NCBI RefSeq assembly: GCF_025965855.1
Contig: NZ_JAOPWB010000318.1
Span: 1 to 55,304, forward strand
Length of the DNA stretch: 55,304 nt
Source: Mycobacterium sp.
GTDB lineage: Bacteria; Actinomycetota; Actinomycetes; Mycobacteriales; Mycobacteriaceae
Direction of reading: 5' to 3'
Shown here: piece by piece, positions 42,284 through 50,402 of the stretch
Layout: the number at the start of each line of letters is the position of its first letter
Position numbering within the stretch: position 1 is the first letter of the stretch
Made by a program: the position numbers and the translations under genes
Notes under the pieces: model-generated
Seen by the model: only the letters and a program-made list of their open reading frames with translations
Told to the model about the DNA's origin: nothing
Database searches by the model: none

Positions 42284-43096
42284 TCAGCGATCGGTGAAGT
42301 CGGGGGTGCGGCGCTCCTGGAAAGCCGTTGTGCCCTCCTTGAAGTCGTGCGACACCAGCAGGCGCGACTGCCCTTCGTATTCGCGCTGCAAGGCGGGATC
42401 CAACTCGGTGAGCGTGGCCGCGTTGATCGCCTGCTTGGTCTTGGCGAAGGCCACCGCCGGGCCTCCCAACAACCTTGCGATCACCTTGTCCACCTCGGCG
42501 TCGAAGTCGTCCGCCGGGTAGACCGCGGTGACCAGGCCCCAGGACAGCGCCGCGGCGGCCGGCAGCCGTTCGGGCAGCAGCGCCATCTGCATCGCCCGGA
42601 TCCGGCCGATCGCGGACGCGATCAACGCCGACGCGCCACCGTCTGGCATCAGTCCGATCTTTGTGAAGGCGAGCATGAAAAACGCTTTGTCGGAAGCCAA
42701 TACGACGTCACAGGCCAGGGCGAGGGAAACGCCCACGCCGGCCGCCGGCCCCTGAACGACGGCGACCACGGGGTGCGGCACGGCGGCGATGGCCCGCACA
42801 AGCCGGTTGATCTCCAGGACGATCTCGTCCGGCGGGATTCCGCCGCTGCCCGACATGTCGTCGGCGCTGATGCCCGCCCCGGAGCAGAAGCCGCGGCCGG
42901 CGCCGCCGAGCCGCACCACCCTCACCTCGGGGTCGGTGGCCGCGCGTTCCATCGCGTCGGCGATGCCGGTGATCACCGGAATGGTCAGGGAATTCAGGCT
43001 GTCGGGGCGGTCGATGGTCACCGACAGCACGCCGTCGGTCAGCGTGACGTCAAGACCCGCGACCGGCGCGAGCGTGTCGATTCCAGAATCCGGCAT
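42284..43096 (-). CDS. enoyl-CoA hydratase/isomerase family (EchA10/EchA11-like)
   Basis: A 270-residue crotonase from ATG 43096. Oxyanion region [13 protein letters not shown] and [15 protein letters not shown]. Both glutamates of canonical hydratases are replaced: GVSLA instead of GCELA and GLMPDGG instead of PEIxxG, so it is more likely an isomerase, hydrolase or other crotonase-fold enzyme. M. tuberculosis has two neighbouring paralogues here (echA11 and echA10); only one is present. Transcribed divergently from mcr. Confidence 0.88.
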   Translation of the reverse strand: MPDSGIDTLAPVAGLDVTLTDGVLSVTIDRPDSLNSLTIPVITGIADAMERAATDPEVRVVRLGGAGRGFCSGAGISADDMSGSGGIPPDEIVLEINRLVRAIAAVPHPVVAVVQGPAAGVGVSLALACDVVLASDKAFFMLAFTKIGLMPDGGASALIASAIGRIRAMQMALLPERLPAAAALSWGLVTAVYPADDFDAEVDKVIARLLGGPAVAFAKTKQAINAATLTELDPALQREYEGQSRLLVSHDFKEGTTAFQERRTPDFTDR

Positions 43097-43213
43097 GGGC
43101 CCACCCTAGTAACCGCCCAAGCGACCGGGCTGCGCGGCCGCCGGGCGCGGCTGCGAAGATGCGAACTACCCCATCGTCAGGGGCGTCATAGCGGACGAAA
43201 GGTCGGTGCACCA

Positions 43214-44296
43214 ATGGCGGGACCGCTGCAGGGATTGCGTGTTGTCGAGTTGGCCGGCATCGGGCCCGGCCCGCATGCCGCGATGATCCTGGGGGACCTC
43301 GGCGCGGACGTGGTCCGCATCGATCGGCCCTCTCGGAGTCCCGGCGGTGTGGTCAAGGACGCCATGAGCCGCAACCGGCGCATCGTGACCGCCGACCTCA
43401 AGTCCGACGAGGGACGCGAACTCGTGCTCAAGCTCATCGCCAAAGCCGACGTGTTGATCGAGGGCTACCGTCCCGGCGTCACGGAGCGCCTCGGCCTCGG
43501 CCCCGAGCAGTGCGCCGAGGTCAACGACCGGCTGATCTATGCTCGGATGACCGGCTGGGGCCAGAGGGGCCCGCGCAGCCAGCAGGCGGGCCACGACATC
43601 AACTACATCTCGCTGAACGGGATCCTGCACGCCATCGGCCGGGTGAACGAGCGGCCGGTGCCGCCGTTGAACCTGGTCGGCGACTTCGGCGGCGGCTCGA
43701 TGTTCCTGCTGGTCGGCATCCTGTCGGCGCTGTGGGAGCGGCAGAACTCCGGCAAGGGTCAGGTGGTCGACGCCGCCATGGTCGACGGGTCCAGCGTGTT
43801 GATCCAGATGATGTGGCAGATGCGCGCCTCCGGCATGTGGACCGACGTACGCGGAACCAACATGCTCGACGGCGGCGCGCCCTACTACGACACCTACGAG
43901 TGCGCCGACGGCCGCTACGTCGCCGTCGGCGCCATCGAGCCCCAGTTCTACGCGGCGATGCTGGCCGGACTGGGCCTGGACGCCGCCAACCTGCCGCCGC
44001 AGAACGAGGCCGCCCGCTGGCCCGAGCTGCGGGCGGTGCTGACCGAGACGTTCGCAAGTCGCGACCGGGACCACTGGGCCAAGGTGTTCGCCGACTCCGA
44101 TGCTTGCGTGACGCCGGTGCTGGCATTCGGGGAGGTGCAGAGCGAGCCGCACATCACCGAGCGCAACACCTTCTACGAGGTGAACGGGGCCTTGCAGCCG
44201 CTGCCGGCGCCGCGGTTCTCCCGCACCGCACCGGCCATACCCCGCCCGGCGGACCCGGAGACCGACGCCGAAGCGGTCCTCACGGACTGGGTATAG
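43214..44296 (+). CDS. mcr: alpha-methylacyl-CoA racemase
   Basis: A 360-residue family III CoA-transferase-fold protein closely matching M. tuberculosis MCR (Rv1143, also 360). From ATG 43214, the expected active-site residues fall at Arg92 (TERLGLG), His127 (QAGHDIN), Asp157 (LVGDFGGG) and Glu242 (AIEPQFY), one position later than published MtMCR numbering. It epimerises 2-methyl-branched acyl-CoAs, needed before beta-oxidation of steroid side chains and branched fatty acids. Followed by an HSD10-like SDR of likely related function. Confidence 0.96.
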   Translation: MAGPLQGLRVVELAGIGPGPHAAMILGDLGADVVRIDRPSRSPGGVVKDAMSRNRRIVTADLKSDEGRELVLKLIAKADVLIEGYRPGVTERLGLGPEQCAEVNDRLIYARMTGWGQRGPRSQQAGHDINYISLNGILHAIGRVNERPVPPLNLVGDFGGGSMFLLVGILSALWERQNSGKGQVVDAAMVDGSSVLIQMMWQMRASGMWTDVRGTNMLDGGAPYYDTYECADGRYVAVGAIEPQFYAAMLAGLGLDAANLPPQNEAARWPELRAVLTETFASRDRDHWAKVFADSDACVTPVLAFGEVQSEPHITERNTFYEVNGALQPLPAPRFSRTAPAIPRPADPETDAEAVLTDWV

Positions 44297-44299
44297 TCC

Positions 44300-44315
44300 C
44301 CAACCAACTGGTTGG
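44300..44315. promoter_or_regulatory. palindromic operator-like site upstream of the HSD10-like SDR
   Basis: CCAACCAACTGGTTGG: 7-nt arms (CCAACCA/TGGTTGG) around AC. It lies 3 nt after the mcr stop and 23 nt before the next ATG. Shape and place suit a TetR-type repressor site; the regulator is unknown. Confidence 0.45.
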
Positions 44316-44338
44316 CTGGACGAGAGGGAAGGACTCCC

Positions 44339-45103
44339 ATGGAGATCAAAGACGCCGTAGCCGTCGTCACCGGGGGCGCGTCAGGGCTGGGCCTGGCCAC
44401 CGCCAGGCGACTGCTCGACCGCGGTGCCCACGTGGTCGTGATCGACCTCCGCGGCGAAGAGGCGGTCCGCGAGCTCGGTGACCGCGCGCGCTTCGTCGAG
44501 GCCGACGTCACCGATGAGGCCGCCGTCGGCGCCGCGCTGGATGCGGCGGAGGGGATGGGCCCGCTGCGCATCGACGTCAACTGTGCGGGCATCGGCAACG
44601 CCATCAAGACGCTGTCTAAGGACGGCCCGTTCCCGCTGGACGGGTTCAAGAAGGTGATCGGGGTCAATCTGATCGGCACGTTCAACGTGCTGCGTCTGGC
44701 CGCCGAGCGGATCGCCAAGACGGAGGCCATCGGTCCGCCAGATAAACAGGAGCGTGGCGTCATCATCAACACCGCCTCGGTCGCCGCGTTCGAGGGCCAG
44801 ATCGGCCAGGCCGCCTACTCGGCGTCCAAGGGCGGTGTGGTCGGCATGACGCTGCCGATCGCGCGCGACCTGTCGCGCGAGCTCATCCGGGTGGTGACCA
44901 TCGCGCCGGGCCTGTTCAAGACCCCGCTGTTGGGTTCGCTGCCCGAGGAGGCACAGAAGTCGCTGGGCAAGCAGGTGCCGCATCCGGCCCGGCTGGGTGA
45001 TCCCGACGAGTACGGCGCCCTTGCCGTCCACATCATCGAAAACCCGATGCTCAACGGGGAAGTCATTCGTCTGGACGGCGCCATCCGCATGGCTCCCCGC
45101 TAG
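44339..45103 (+). CDS. SDR, HSD10-like 3-hydroxyacyl-CoA dehydrogenase (Rv1144-like)
   Basis: A 254-residue SDR from ATG 44339 with GGGAAGG upstream. Cofactor motif [26 protein letters not shown], catalytic Ser in [11 protein letters not shown] and Tyr/Lys in AYSASKGGV, then [12 protein letters not shown]. These segments match type-2 3-hydroxyacyl-CoA dehydrogenase/HSD10. It would oxidise 3-hydroxyacyl-CoA or 2-methyl-3-hydroxyacyl-CoA with NAD, consistent with mcr next to it. Length and place match Rv1144. Confidence 0.92.
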   Translation: MEIKDAVAVVTGGASGLGLATARRLLDRGAHVVVIDLRGEEAVRELGDRARFVEADVTDEAAVGAALDAAEGMGPLRIDVNCAGIGNAIKTLSKDGPFPLDGFKKVIGVNLIGTFNVLRLAAERIAKTEAIGPPDKQERGVIINTASVAAFEGQIGQAAYSASKGGVVGMTLPIARDLSRELIRVVTIAPGLFKTPLLGSLPEEAQKSLGKQVPHPARLGDPDEYGALAVHIIENPMLNGEVIRLDGAIRMAPR

Positions 45104-45124
45104 GGCGGACAGTCGGGGGCGGAC

Positions 45125-45164
45125 AAACGAAAACCCCCCGCGGTCAGCGGGGGGTTTTCGTTTT
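45125..45164. terminator. rho-independent-type terminator
   Basis: AAACGAAAACCCCCCGC pairs with GCGGGGGGTTTTCGTTT around a 5-nt loop, followed by T. It lies 21 nt after the HSD10-like SDR stop. The symmetric A/T ends allow termination in both directions. Confidence 0.88.
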
Positions 45165-45180
45165 AGACAAGTTCGATGGG

Positions 45181-45243
45181 TTATCGACGGAACCATCGGG
45201 TGATGGCGGGTTCGGCCATAAGTAGCCGCGCTAACACACTCAT
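45181..45243 (-). CDS. possible 20-residue ORF downstream of the 43-residue ORF
   Basis: ATG 45243 encodes MSVLARLLMAEPAITRWFRR, an amphipathic basic peptide. It starts 6 nt after the stop of the 43-residue ORF and ends just before the terminator, so it could be coupled. No independent support. Confidence 0.2.
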   Translation of the reverse strand: MSVLARLLMAEPAITRWFRR

Positions 45244-45249
45244 GGGCGG

Positions 45250-45381
45250 TCAGCTTGCCGTCGGGAGCGGGTGCTGGTCTTCGAACTGCTCGGAGGTCTC
45301 GCCTTCCACCAGCACGTCGCCGTGGTAGAGGGCCTCGAAGTCAGCTTTGATGACGTCGGCACTCGAGTCGTCGATCCACAT
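45250..45381 (-). CDS. possible small acidic protein (43 residues)
   Basis: From ATG 45381 the minus strand encodes MWIDDSSADVIKADFEALYH, then GDVLVEGETSEQFEDQHPLP and TAS. The composition is protein-like (acidic, with aromatic residues and a plausible helix), and codon third positions are GC-rich, unlike random readings of the region. No strong Shine-Dalgarno is seen. Too short for family assignment; conservation in related mycobacteria would decide it. Confidence 0.45.
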   Translation of the reverse strand: MWIDDSSADVIKADFEALYHGDVLVEGETSEQFEDQHPLPTAS

Positions 45382-45626
45382 GACTATGAGCGTATGGGCA
45401 ACATCTAAGGAATCTTTGAGTCACGATTCGGAAAATGGTGGCAATTTACCGGCGGGTAGGTTTCCGGCGGGTAGTTCTGGGTCGTGATGCGCCGGATTGG
45501 GGCATGAGCGGCTGACATGCCGGCCATTTTGCTTGCTCGACTCGTGCCGCCGCACCGGTTTGAGCCGCTCCCGAACTGGTTTGAACCATGTGGCCTCGGG
45601 CAGCCGTATTAATAGATAGTGTTGTT
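45382..45626. other. intergenic stretch upstream of mmpL13
   Basis: No coding sequence is supported. It contains GGCGGGTAGGTTTCCGGCGG, part of a short direct repeat (GGCGGGTAG at about 45451 and 45469), and moderately AT-rich DNA toward the mmpL promoter. Confidence 0.4.
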
Positions 45627-45668
45627 TGACACCTGTCAGTTACCGCTGATAACTTACCGCGGGTAAGT
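45627..45668. promoter_or_regulatory. two palindromes in the mmpL13 promoter
   Basis: TGACACCTGTCA (45627-45638; arms TGACA/TGTCA) and ACTTACCGCGGGTAAGT (45652-45668; arms ACTTACC/GGTAAGT) lie 40-85 nt before the mmpL ATG. Such paired palindromes suit a TetR regulator, and a TetR gene is third-party coupled to mmpL13 downstream. Binding is inferred. Confidence 0.5.
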
Positions 45669-45711
45669 GGCGGACCAGCGTGACCGGCACGGCGGCGGGA
45701 GGACCGGAAAT

Positions 45712-48036
45712 ATGCTGCAAGCGATCGCCCGACTGGCCATAGCGGCGCCACGACGAATAATCGCGGTCGGGATTCTGATCTTCATCGCCGCTGCGGTCTT
45801 CGGGATTCCGGTCGCCAAGACTCTGTCTCCGGGCGGCTTCCAGGACCCGAATTCGGAATCGGCCCGCTCCATCCAAATCCTGACCGACAAGTTCGGGCAG
45901 AGCGGGCAGCAGATGCTGATCATGGTGACGTCGCCGGCGGGGGCCAACAGCGATCAGGCGCGCAAGGTGGGCACGGACCTGGCCGCCGATTTGGGTGGGT
46001 CGCCGTTGGTCTACAACGTGACCTCGGCGTGGACGGCACCGCCGCAGGCCGCCGCGGACCTGGTCAGCACCGACGGCAAGTCGGGGTTGATCGTGGTCAA
46101 CCTCAAGGGCGGCGAAAACAACGCGCAGAAGAATGCGCAGACTCTGGCCGACGAATTCGTCCACGACCGCGACGGCCTCGCCGTCCGTGCGGGCGGCCCG
46201 GCGATGCAGTACGCGCAGATCAACAAGCAAAACCAGGAAGACCTGTTATTGATGGAGCTGATCGCGATCCCGCTGAGCTTCCTGGTGCTGATCTGGGTGT
46301 TCGGCGGGCTGCTGGCGGCGGCGCTGCCGATCGCCCTCGGCACGCTGGCCGTCGTCGGTTCGATGTCGGTGTTGCGGCTCGTGACGTTTACCACCGAGGT
46401 GTCGATCTTCGCGCTCAACCTGAGCACCGCGATGAGCCTGGCGTTGGCCATCGACTACACGCTGCTGATCGTCAGCCGCTATCGCGACGAGCTGGCCGAG
46501 GGCGGTGACCCGGAGCAGGCGCTGATCCGGACCATGGCCACCTCCGGTCGCACCGTGTTGTTCTCGGCGATCACCGTGGCGTTGTCGATGTCGGCGACGG
46601 CGCTGTTCCCGATGTACTTCCTGAAGTCGTTCGCCTACGCCGGCATGGCCTCGGTGGCCTTCGTCGCGATTGCGTCCATCGTGATCACCCCGGCCGCGAT
46701 CGTGCTGCTGGGCAACCGGCTGGACTCGATGGACGTGCGCCGCCTGCTGCGTCACACTCTGCGCCGGCGCGATCCGCTGCACAGGCCGGTCGAGGAGTGG
46801 TTCTGGTACCGGTCGAGCAAGTTCGTGATGCGCCGCTGGGCGCCGGTGGGGCTGGCCGTGATGGCGCTGCTCTTGCTGCTCGGACTCCCGTTCTTCTCGG
46901 TGAAGTGGGGTTTCCCGGACGACCGGGTGCTGCCCCGCTCGGCGTCGTCGCATGAGGTTGGTGACCGATTGCGCAGCGGATTCGCCCACGATTCGGCAAC
47001 CGCGGTGCCCATCGTGATCCCCGACGCCCAAAACCTGAGCCCGGCGGACATCGACCGGTATGCCGCCGACCTGTCGCGTGTGCCCGACGTGTCCGCGGTG
47101 TCGGCCCCGAGTGGGACGTTCGTGAATGGAAGCCCGGCGGGGCCACCGGCGGCCGCGACCGGGTTGGCCGGCGGCAGCGCATTCCTGACCGTCAACAGCG
47201 CGGCGCCGCTGTTTTCCAACGCCTCCGACACCCAGCTCAAGCGGTTGCATGAGGTGGCCGGGCCCGCCGGGAGATCCGTCGACATGGCCGGCGTCGCGCA
47301 GATCAACCGCGACAGCGTCGACGCCGTGACGGATCGCCTTCCGCTCGTGCTGGGGCTGATGGCCGCCGTCACGTTCGTGCTGCTGTTCTTGCTCACCGGA
47401 AGCGTGGTGCTGCCCGCCAAGGCCCTGGTGTGCAACATGCTGTCGCTGACCGCGGCGTTCGGGGCGCTGGTCTGGATTTTCCAGGACGGCCACCTCGGCG
47501 CCCTCGGCACCACCCCCAGCGGGACGCTGGTGGCGAACATGCCAGTGCTGTTGTTCTGCATCGCTTTTGGGTTGTCGATGGATTACGAGGTGTTCCTGAT
47601 CTCCCGGATCCGGGAGTACTGGCTGCAGTACCGGCCGGCGAAGTCGACCGCAAAAGAGGCGCACGCCGCCAATGACGAAGCGGTGGCGCACGGCGTCGCC
47701 CGCACCGGACGGGTGATCACCGCGGCCGCGTTGGTGATGTCGATGTCGTTCGCGGCGCTGATCGCCGCACACGTGTCGTTCATGCGGATGTTCGGCCTCG
47801 GGCTGACGCTTGCCGTGTTCGTGGACGCCACCCTGGTGCGGATGGTCCTGGTCCCGGTGTTCATGCACGTGATGGGCCGCTGGAATTGGTGGGCTCCAAA
47901 GCCTTTGGTGTGGCTGCATGAGCGGTTCGGCATCAGCGAGGCGCCCTCCCAGATCGTCGCCGACGCCGAGCCGAACGAGGAGCCGGTGCAGCACAATGGG
48001 CACCCGATCAGGGAGTGGGTGACCAACATTGGTTGA
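45712..48036 (+). CDS. mmpL13: MmpL-family RND transporter, intact MmpL13-like
   Basis: A 774-residue MmpL protein from ATG 45712, preceded by GGGAGG. Two repeats each with one membrane helix, an outer domain and five more helices. The proton-relay Asp-Tyr pairs are visible in AIDYTLLIVSRYRDE and SMDYEVFLISRIREYW. MmpL proteins export lipids or siderophores to the mycobacterial cell envelope. In M. tuberculosis the equivalent gene is split into mmpL13a and mmpL13b; here one uninterrupted frame is found. It overlaps the following TetR by 8 nt. Cargo unknown; no mmpS partner is present. Confidence 0.94.
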   Translation: MLQAIARLAIAAPRRIIAVGILIFIAAAVFGIPVAKTLSPGGFQDPNSESARSIQILTDKFGQSGQQMLIMVTSPAGANSDQARKVGTDLAADLGGSPLVYNVTSAWTAPPQAAADLVSTDGKSGLIVVNLKGGENNAQKNAQTLADEFVHDRDGLAVRAGGPAMQYAQINKQNQEDLLLMELIAIPLSFLVLIWVFGGLLAAALPIALGTLAVVGSMSVLRLVTFTTEVSIFALNLSTAMSLALAIDYTLLIVSRYRDELAEGGDPEQALIRTMATSGRTVLFSAITVALSMSATALFPMYFLKSFAYAGMASVAFVAIASIVITPAAIVLLGNRLDSMDVRRLLRHTLRRRDPLHRPVEEWFWYRSSKFVMRRWAPVGLAVMALLLLLGLPFFSVKWGFPDDRVLPRSASSHEVGDRLRSGFAHDSATAVPIVIPDAQNLSPADIDRYAADLSRVPDVSAVSAPSGTFVNGSPAGPPAAATGLAGGSAFLTVNSAAPLFSNASDTQLKRLHEVAGPAGRSVDMAGVAQINRDSVDAVTDRLPLVLGLMAAVTFVLLFLLTGSVVLPAKALVCNMLSLTAAFGALVWIFQDGHLGALGTTPSGTLVANMPVLLFCIAFGLSMDYEVFLISRIREYWLQYRPAKSTAKEAHAANDEAVAHGVARTGRVITAAALVMSMSFAALIAAHVSFMRMFGLGLTLAVFVDATLVRMVLVPVFMHVMGRWNWWAPKPLVWLHERFGISEAPSQIVADAEPNEEPVQHNGHPIREWVTNIG

Positions 48037-48736
48037 CGTGTCGGTCGAAGGCCTGCGTCGCGCCAGGGCCCCCCGCGGCTCCGGCGAGCGGCTCCGCGAC
48101 GAGATTCTGGACGCGACCACCGAGCTGCTGCTGGAAACCGGGCACGCCCGATCGGTGTCGATTCGTTCGGTGGCACAACGGGTCGGCGTCACGCCGCCGT
48201 CGATCTATCTACATTTCGCCGACAAAGACGCCCTGATGGACGCGGTGTGCGCGCGCTACTTCGAAAAGCTCGACCCGGAAATGCGGCGGTTGGCCACCGA
48301 GCACAACTCCCCGGTGGAGGTGCTGCGCGCCCAAGGGCTCGCCTATGTGCGCTTCGCGGTCCAGACCCCGGAGCTGTACCGGATCGCCACGATGGGTGAG
48401 TGGCGGTCCGGAAGCAGCGTCGACACCACGCTGAACAACTCGGCGTTCAAGCACATCCGCGCGACCGTGCAGCGCCTGACGGACGACGGCACCTACCGCC
48501 CGGTCGACGCGACCACCGTCGCGTTGGAGCTGTGGAGCGCGGTGCACGGGGTCGCGGCGATGTTGATCGCCAAGCCGCACTTGCCGTTTGGCGATGCCGA
48601 GGCGTTCGCCGACCGGGTCCTGTCCTCGGTGTTCTGCGGGCAATTGGTGATGGGATACTGCGGCCGGGACGCCACACCCCAGATGTTGGCGGCATGGGTG
48701 GCTGCGCATCGGCCGCCGGGGGAGTCGCGGATATGA
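48029..48736 (+). CDS. TetR-family regulator coupled to mmpL13
   Basis: A 235-residue regulator starting at TTG 48029 (or GTG 48038). DNA-binding helices: LRDEILDATTELLLETGH, IRSVAQRVGVTPPSIYLHFA with the following DKDALMDAV. The ligand domain resembles WHG/TetR_C 25-type regulators (TPELYRIATMGEWR, ELWSAVHGVAAMLI). Its overlap with mmpL13 and the palindromes in the mmpL13 promoter suggest it represses its own operon and responds to an exported lipid or precursor. Confidence 0.9.
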   Translation: MVDVSVEGLRRARAPRGSGERLRDEILDATTELLLETGHARSVSIRSVAQRVGVTPPSIYLHFADKDALMDAVCARYFEKLDPEMRRLATEHNSPVEVLRAQGLAYVRFAVQTPELYRIATMGEWRSGSSVDTTLNNSAFKHIRATVQRLTDDGTYRPVDATTVALELWSAVHGVAAMLIAKPHLPFGDAEAFADRVLSSVFCGQLVMGYCGRDATPQMLAAWVAAHRPPGESRI

Positions 48737-49374
48737 CGCAGGCGGTGGAGCGCACGATCGACCACCCGTTCTTCGCGCGCGTTTGGCCCGTCGTCGCCGC
48801 CCACGAGACCGACGCGGTGCGGGCGCTTCGCCGGGAGAACCTGGCCGGCCTGTCGGGCCGGGTGCTGGAAATGGGGGCGGGCGTCGGGACGAACTTCGCC
48901 AACTATCCGCCGGCGGTCGAGCAGGTGGTCGCCGTCGAGCCCGAGCCGCGGCTGAGGGCGCATGCGCGCGCCGCGGCCACCGTGGCACCCGTGCCGGTCG
49001 TCGTCATAGGTGAGACCGCGGAGGCGTTCAGCGACGGAGAGCCGTTCGACGCGGTGGTGTGCTCGCTGGTGTTGTGCTCGGTGCGCGACGTCTCCGGCGT
49101 GCTGCGGCGGATGTATTCGCTACTGCGGCCGGGTGGGCAGCTGCGGTATCTCGAGCATGTGGCCAGCGCCGGCGCGCGGGGCCGGCTGCAGCGGGTTGCC
49201 GACGCGACGCTGTGGCCGAGGCTGTTCGGCAACTGCCACACCCATCGCGATACCGAGCGCGCCATCGTCGACGCCGGGTTCGAGGTGGACACGTCGCGAC
49301 GGGAGTGGACGTTGCCGGTGTGGGCGCCGTTGCCGGTGTCGGAGCTGGCGCTGGGCCGGGCGCGCCGGCCTTAA
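48733..49374 (+). CDS. SAM-dependent methyltransferase (Rv1147-like)
   Basis: A 213-residue class I methyltransferase from ATG 48733, overlapping the TetR stop by 4 nt. Motif I VLEMGAGVGTNFANYP; acidic loop VAVEPEPRLRAHA; motif II-like VVCSLVLCSVRDV; LLRPGGQLRYLEHV. The family includes phosphatidylethanolamine N-methyltransferase-like and AAM-type lipid methyltransferases. Being the third gene of the mmpL13 operon, it may methylate the lipid that MmpL13 moves. Length and position agree with Rv1147 (about 216). Confidence 0.88.
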   Translation: MTQAVERTIDHPFFARVWPVVAAHETDAVRALRRENLAGLSGRVLEMGAGVGTNFANYPPAVEQVVAVEPEPRLRAHARAAATVAPVPVVVIGETAEAFSDGEPFDAVVCSLVLCSVRDVSGVLRRMYSLLRPGGQLRYLEHVASAGARGRLQRVADATLWPRLFGNCHTHRDTERAIVDAGFEVDTSRREWTLPVWAPLPVSELALGRARRP

Positions 49375-49381
49375 GTCGTGC

Positions 49382-49443
49382 GCCGAGACTGCGCTCAGCG
49401 CGTGCGTCGACGGGCAAATCGCGATCTGTGCGCAGACTCGGCG
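49382..49443. repeat. palindromic repeat, family 2 copy 1 (downstream flank of DUF559 gene)
   Basis: CGAGACTGCGCTCAGCGCG at the left and CGCGATCTGTGCGCAGACTC, then GGCG, at the right form an imperfect inverted repeat with a 17-nt centre. The outer 19-24 nt on both sides are almost identical to copy 2 at 50335-50394. The stop codon of the DUF559 gene (49395-49397) lies inside the left arm. Confidence 0.8.
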
Positions 49444-50297
49444 GATTCGCGAAAGGTCAACGCATCCCGAACCCGCGCGATGATGTCGGCAGGACGATCC
49501 GATGCCGTCACCCGGATGACGATCCAGCCGAGCCGCTCCAACGCCTCACTGCGGCGAATGTCTTTTGTGTACTGCCAGCGGTCGAGGCGATGTTGCTCGC
49601 CGTCATACTCGACGGCGACCATGAGGTCCCCCCATCCCATGTCGAGGTAGTACACCTGCGCTCCGCCGGCGGCGAGTATGGGGATCTGGGTCGTGGGCCG
49701 CGGAAAGCCCGCGCGGATCAACAACAGCCGCAGCCACGTCTCTTTCGGCGACTGCGAACCGGGATCGACTAGCTCCAGCGCTGTTTGCAGCTGCCTGAGC
49801 CCCCGTGCGCCGCGATGCTGGTCCGCAATTTGGCGGACCTCGTCTACCTTGGTGCCGGTCGCTCGCATGAGGGCGTCCAAATATGCAATCGCCATACCCG
49901 TCGCCTTGCGCCGACCGATGTCGAATGCCGTGCGCTCCGACGTCGTCACCGGAACGCCCGCGACCACCCGGATTTCGTCGCGAAGAAGCTTGAAGTCGTA
50001 GGTTCGCAGGCCGCGCGGCGGGCGCGCGTTCGACCACACCAACTCGACGGGCAGCTCGTCGTCCACCCACTTCGAGCCGTGCCAGGCAGCCGCGGTCACC
50101 CCCGCGAGCACCCCCTGCCGGTACGACCACAGCCAGGCCGCCACCGCACGGTCGCGCAACGTCAGCTGGTGATCGCGTCGCACGTAGACGTCGGGAAACA
50201 CCGCGCGGAATCGAGAGCGCAGCTGATGCTTCCGCAGCGCTCCGGATTTCACCGCCTCGCTGCCTCGAAAAGGGGGTGAAGGTTCGTCGCTCGTCAT
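49395..50297 (-). CDS. DUF559 (VSR-like endonuclease fold) protein
   Basis: A 300-residue protein from ATG 50297. The N-terminal part resembles the winged-helix/AbiEi-like region common upstream of DUF559 domains (HQLRSRFRAVFPDVYVRR, VLAGVTAAAWHG, TYDFKLLRDEIRVVAGVPVT). The C-terminal ~110 residues carry DUF559, a very-short-patch-repair/PD-(D/E)XK-like nuclease fold: LDMGWGDLMVAVEYDGEQH with acidic residues, then LERLGWIVIRVTASD. Activity is unproven. Both ends of the gene lie at near-identical palindromic repeats, and the last codons (AESAHRSRFARRRTR) read through one of them. This looks like a gene that travels with the repeat. Confidence 0.82.
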   Translation of the reverse strand: MTSDEPSPPFRGSEAVKSGALRKHQLRSRFRAVFPDVYVRRDHQLTLRDRAVAAWLWSYRQGVLAGVTAAAWHGSKWVDDELPVELVWSNARPPRGLRTYDFKLLRDEIRVVAGVPVTTSERTAFDIGRRKATGMAIAYLDALMRATGTKVDEVRQIADQHRGARGLRQLQTALELVDPGSQSPKETWLRLLLIRAGFPRPTTQIPILAAGGAQVYYLDMGWGDLMVAVEYDGEQHRLDRWQYTKDIRRSEALERLGWIVIRVTASDRPADIIARVRDALTFRESAESAHRSRFARRRTR

Positions 50298-50334
50298 GAG
50301 CGCACGCTCGCCGATGACTCGGACGGATAGACAT

Positions 50335-50394
50335 CGAGACTGCGCTCAGCGCGCAATTTTGTGTACGAACCGCGATCTGTGCGCAGGCTCGGCG
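50335..50394. repeat. palindromic repeat, family 2 copy 2 (upstream flank of DUF559 gene)
   Basis: CGAGACTGCGCTCAGCGCG, a 17-nt variable centre, then CGCGATCTGTGCGCAGGCTC and GGCG. It is identical to copy 1 in the arms except one base, in the same orientation, and the centre has the same length but different sequence. It lies 37 nt upstream of the DUF559 ATG. Confidence 0.8.
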
Positions 50395-50402
50395 CGGAAG
50401 AA

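Noticed and set aside
42347..43213. Plus-strand open frame joined to the 5' end of mcr
   Set aside because: It is antisense to the crotonase gene; the conserved mcr start is ATG 43214 and the protein then has exactly the known family length.
46246..48192. 648-codon open frame antisense to mmpL13
   Set aside because: Arg/His/Gln-rich shadow reading of the MmpL gene; the sense frame carries the MmpL motifs and no promoter or RBS supports the antisense one.
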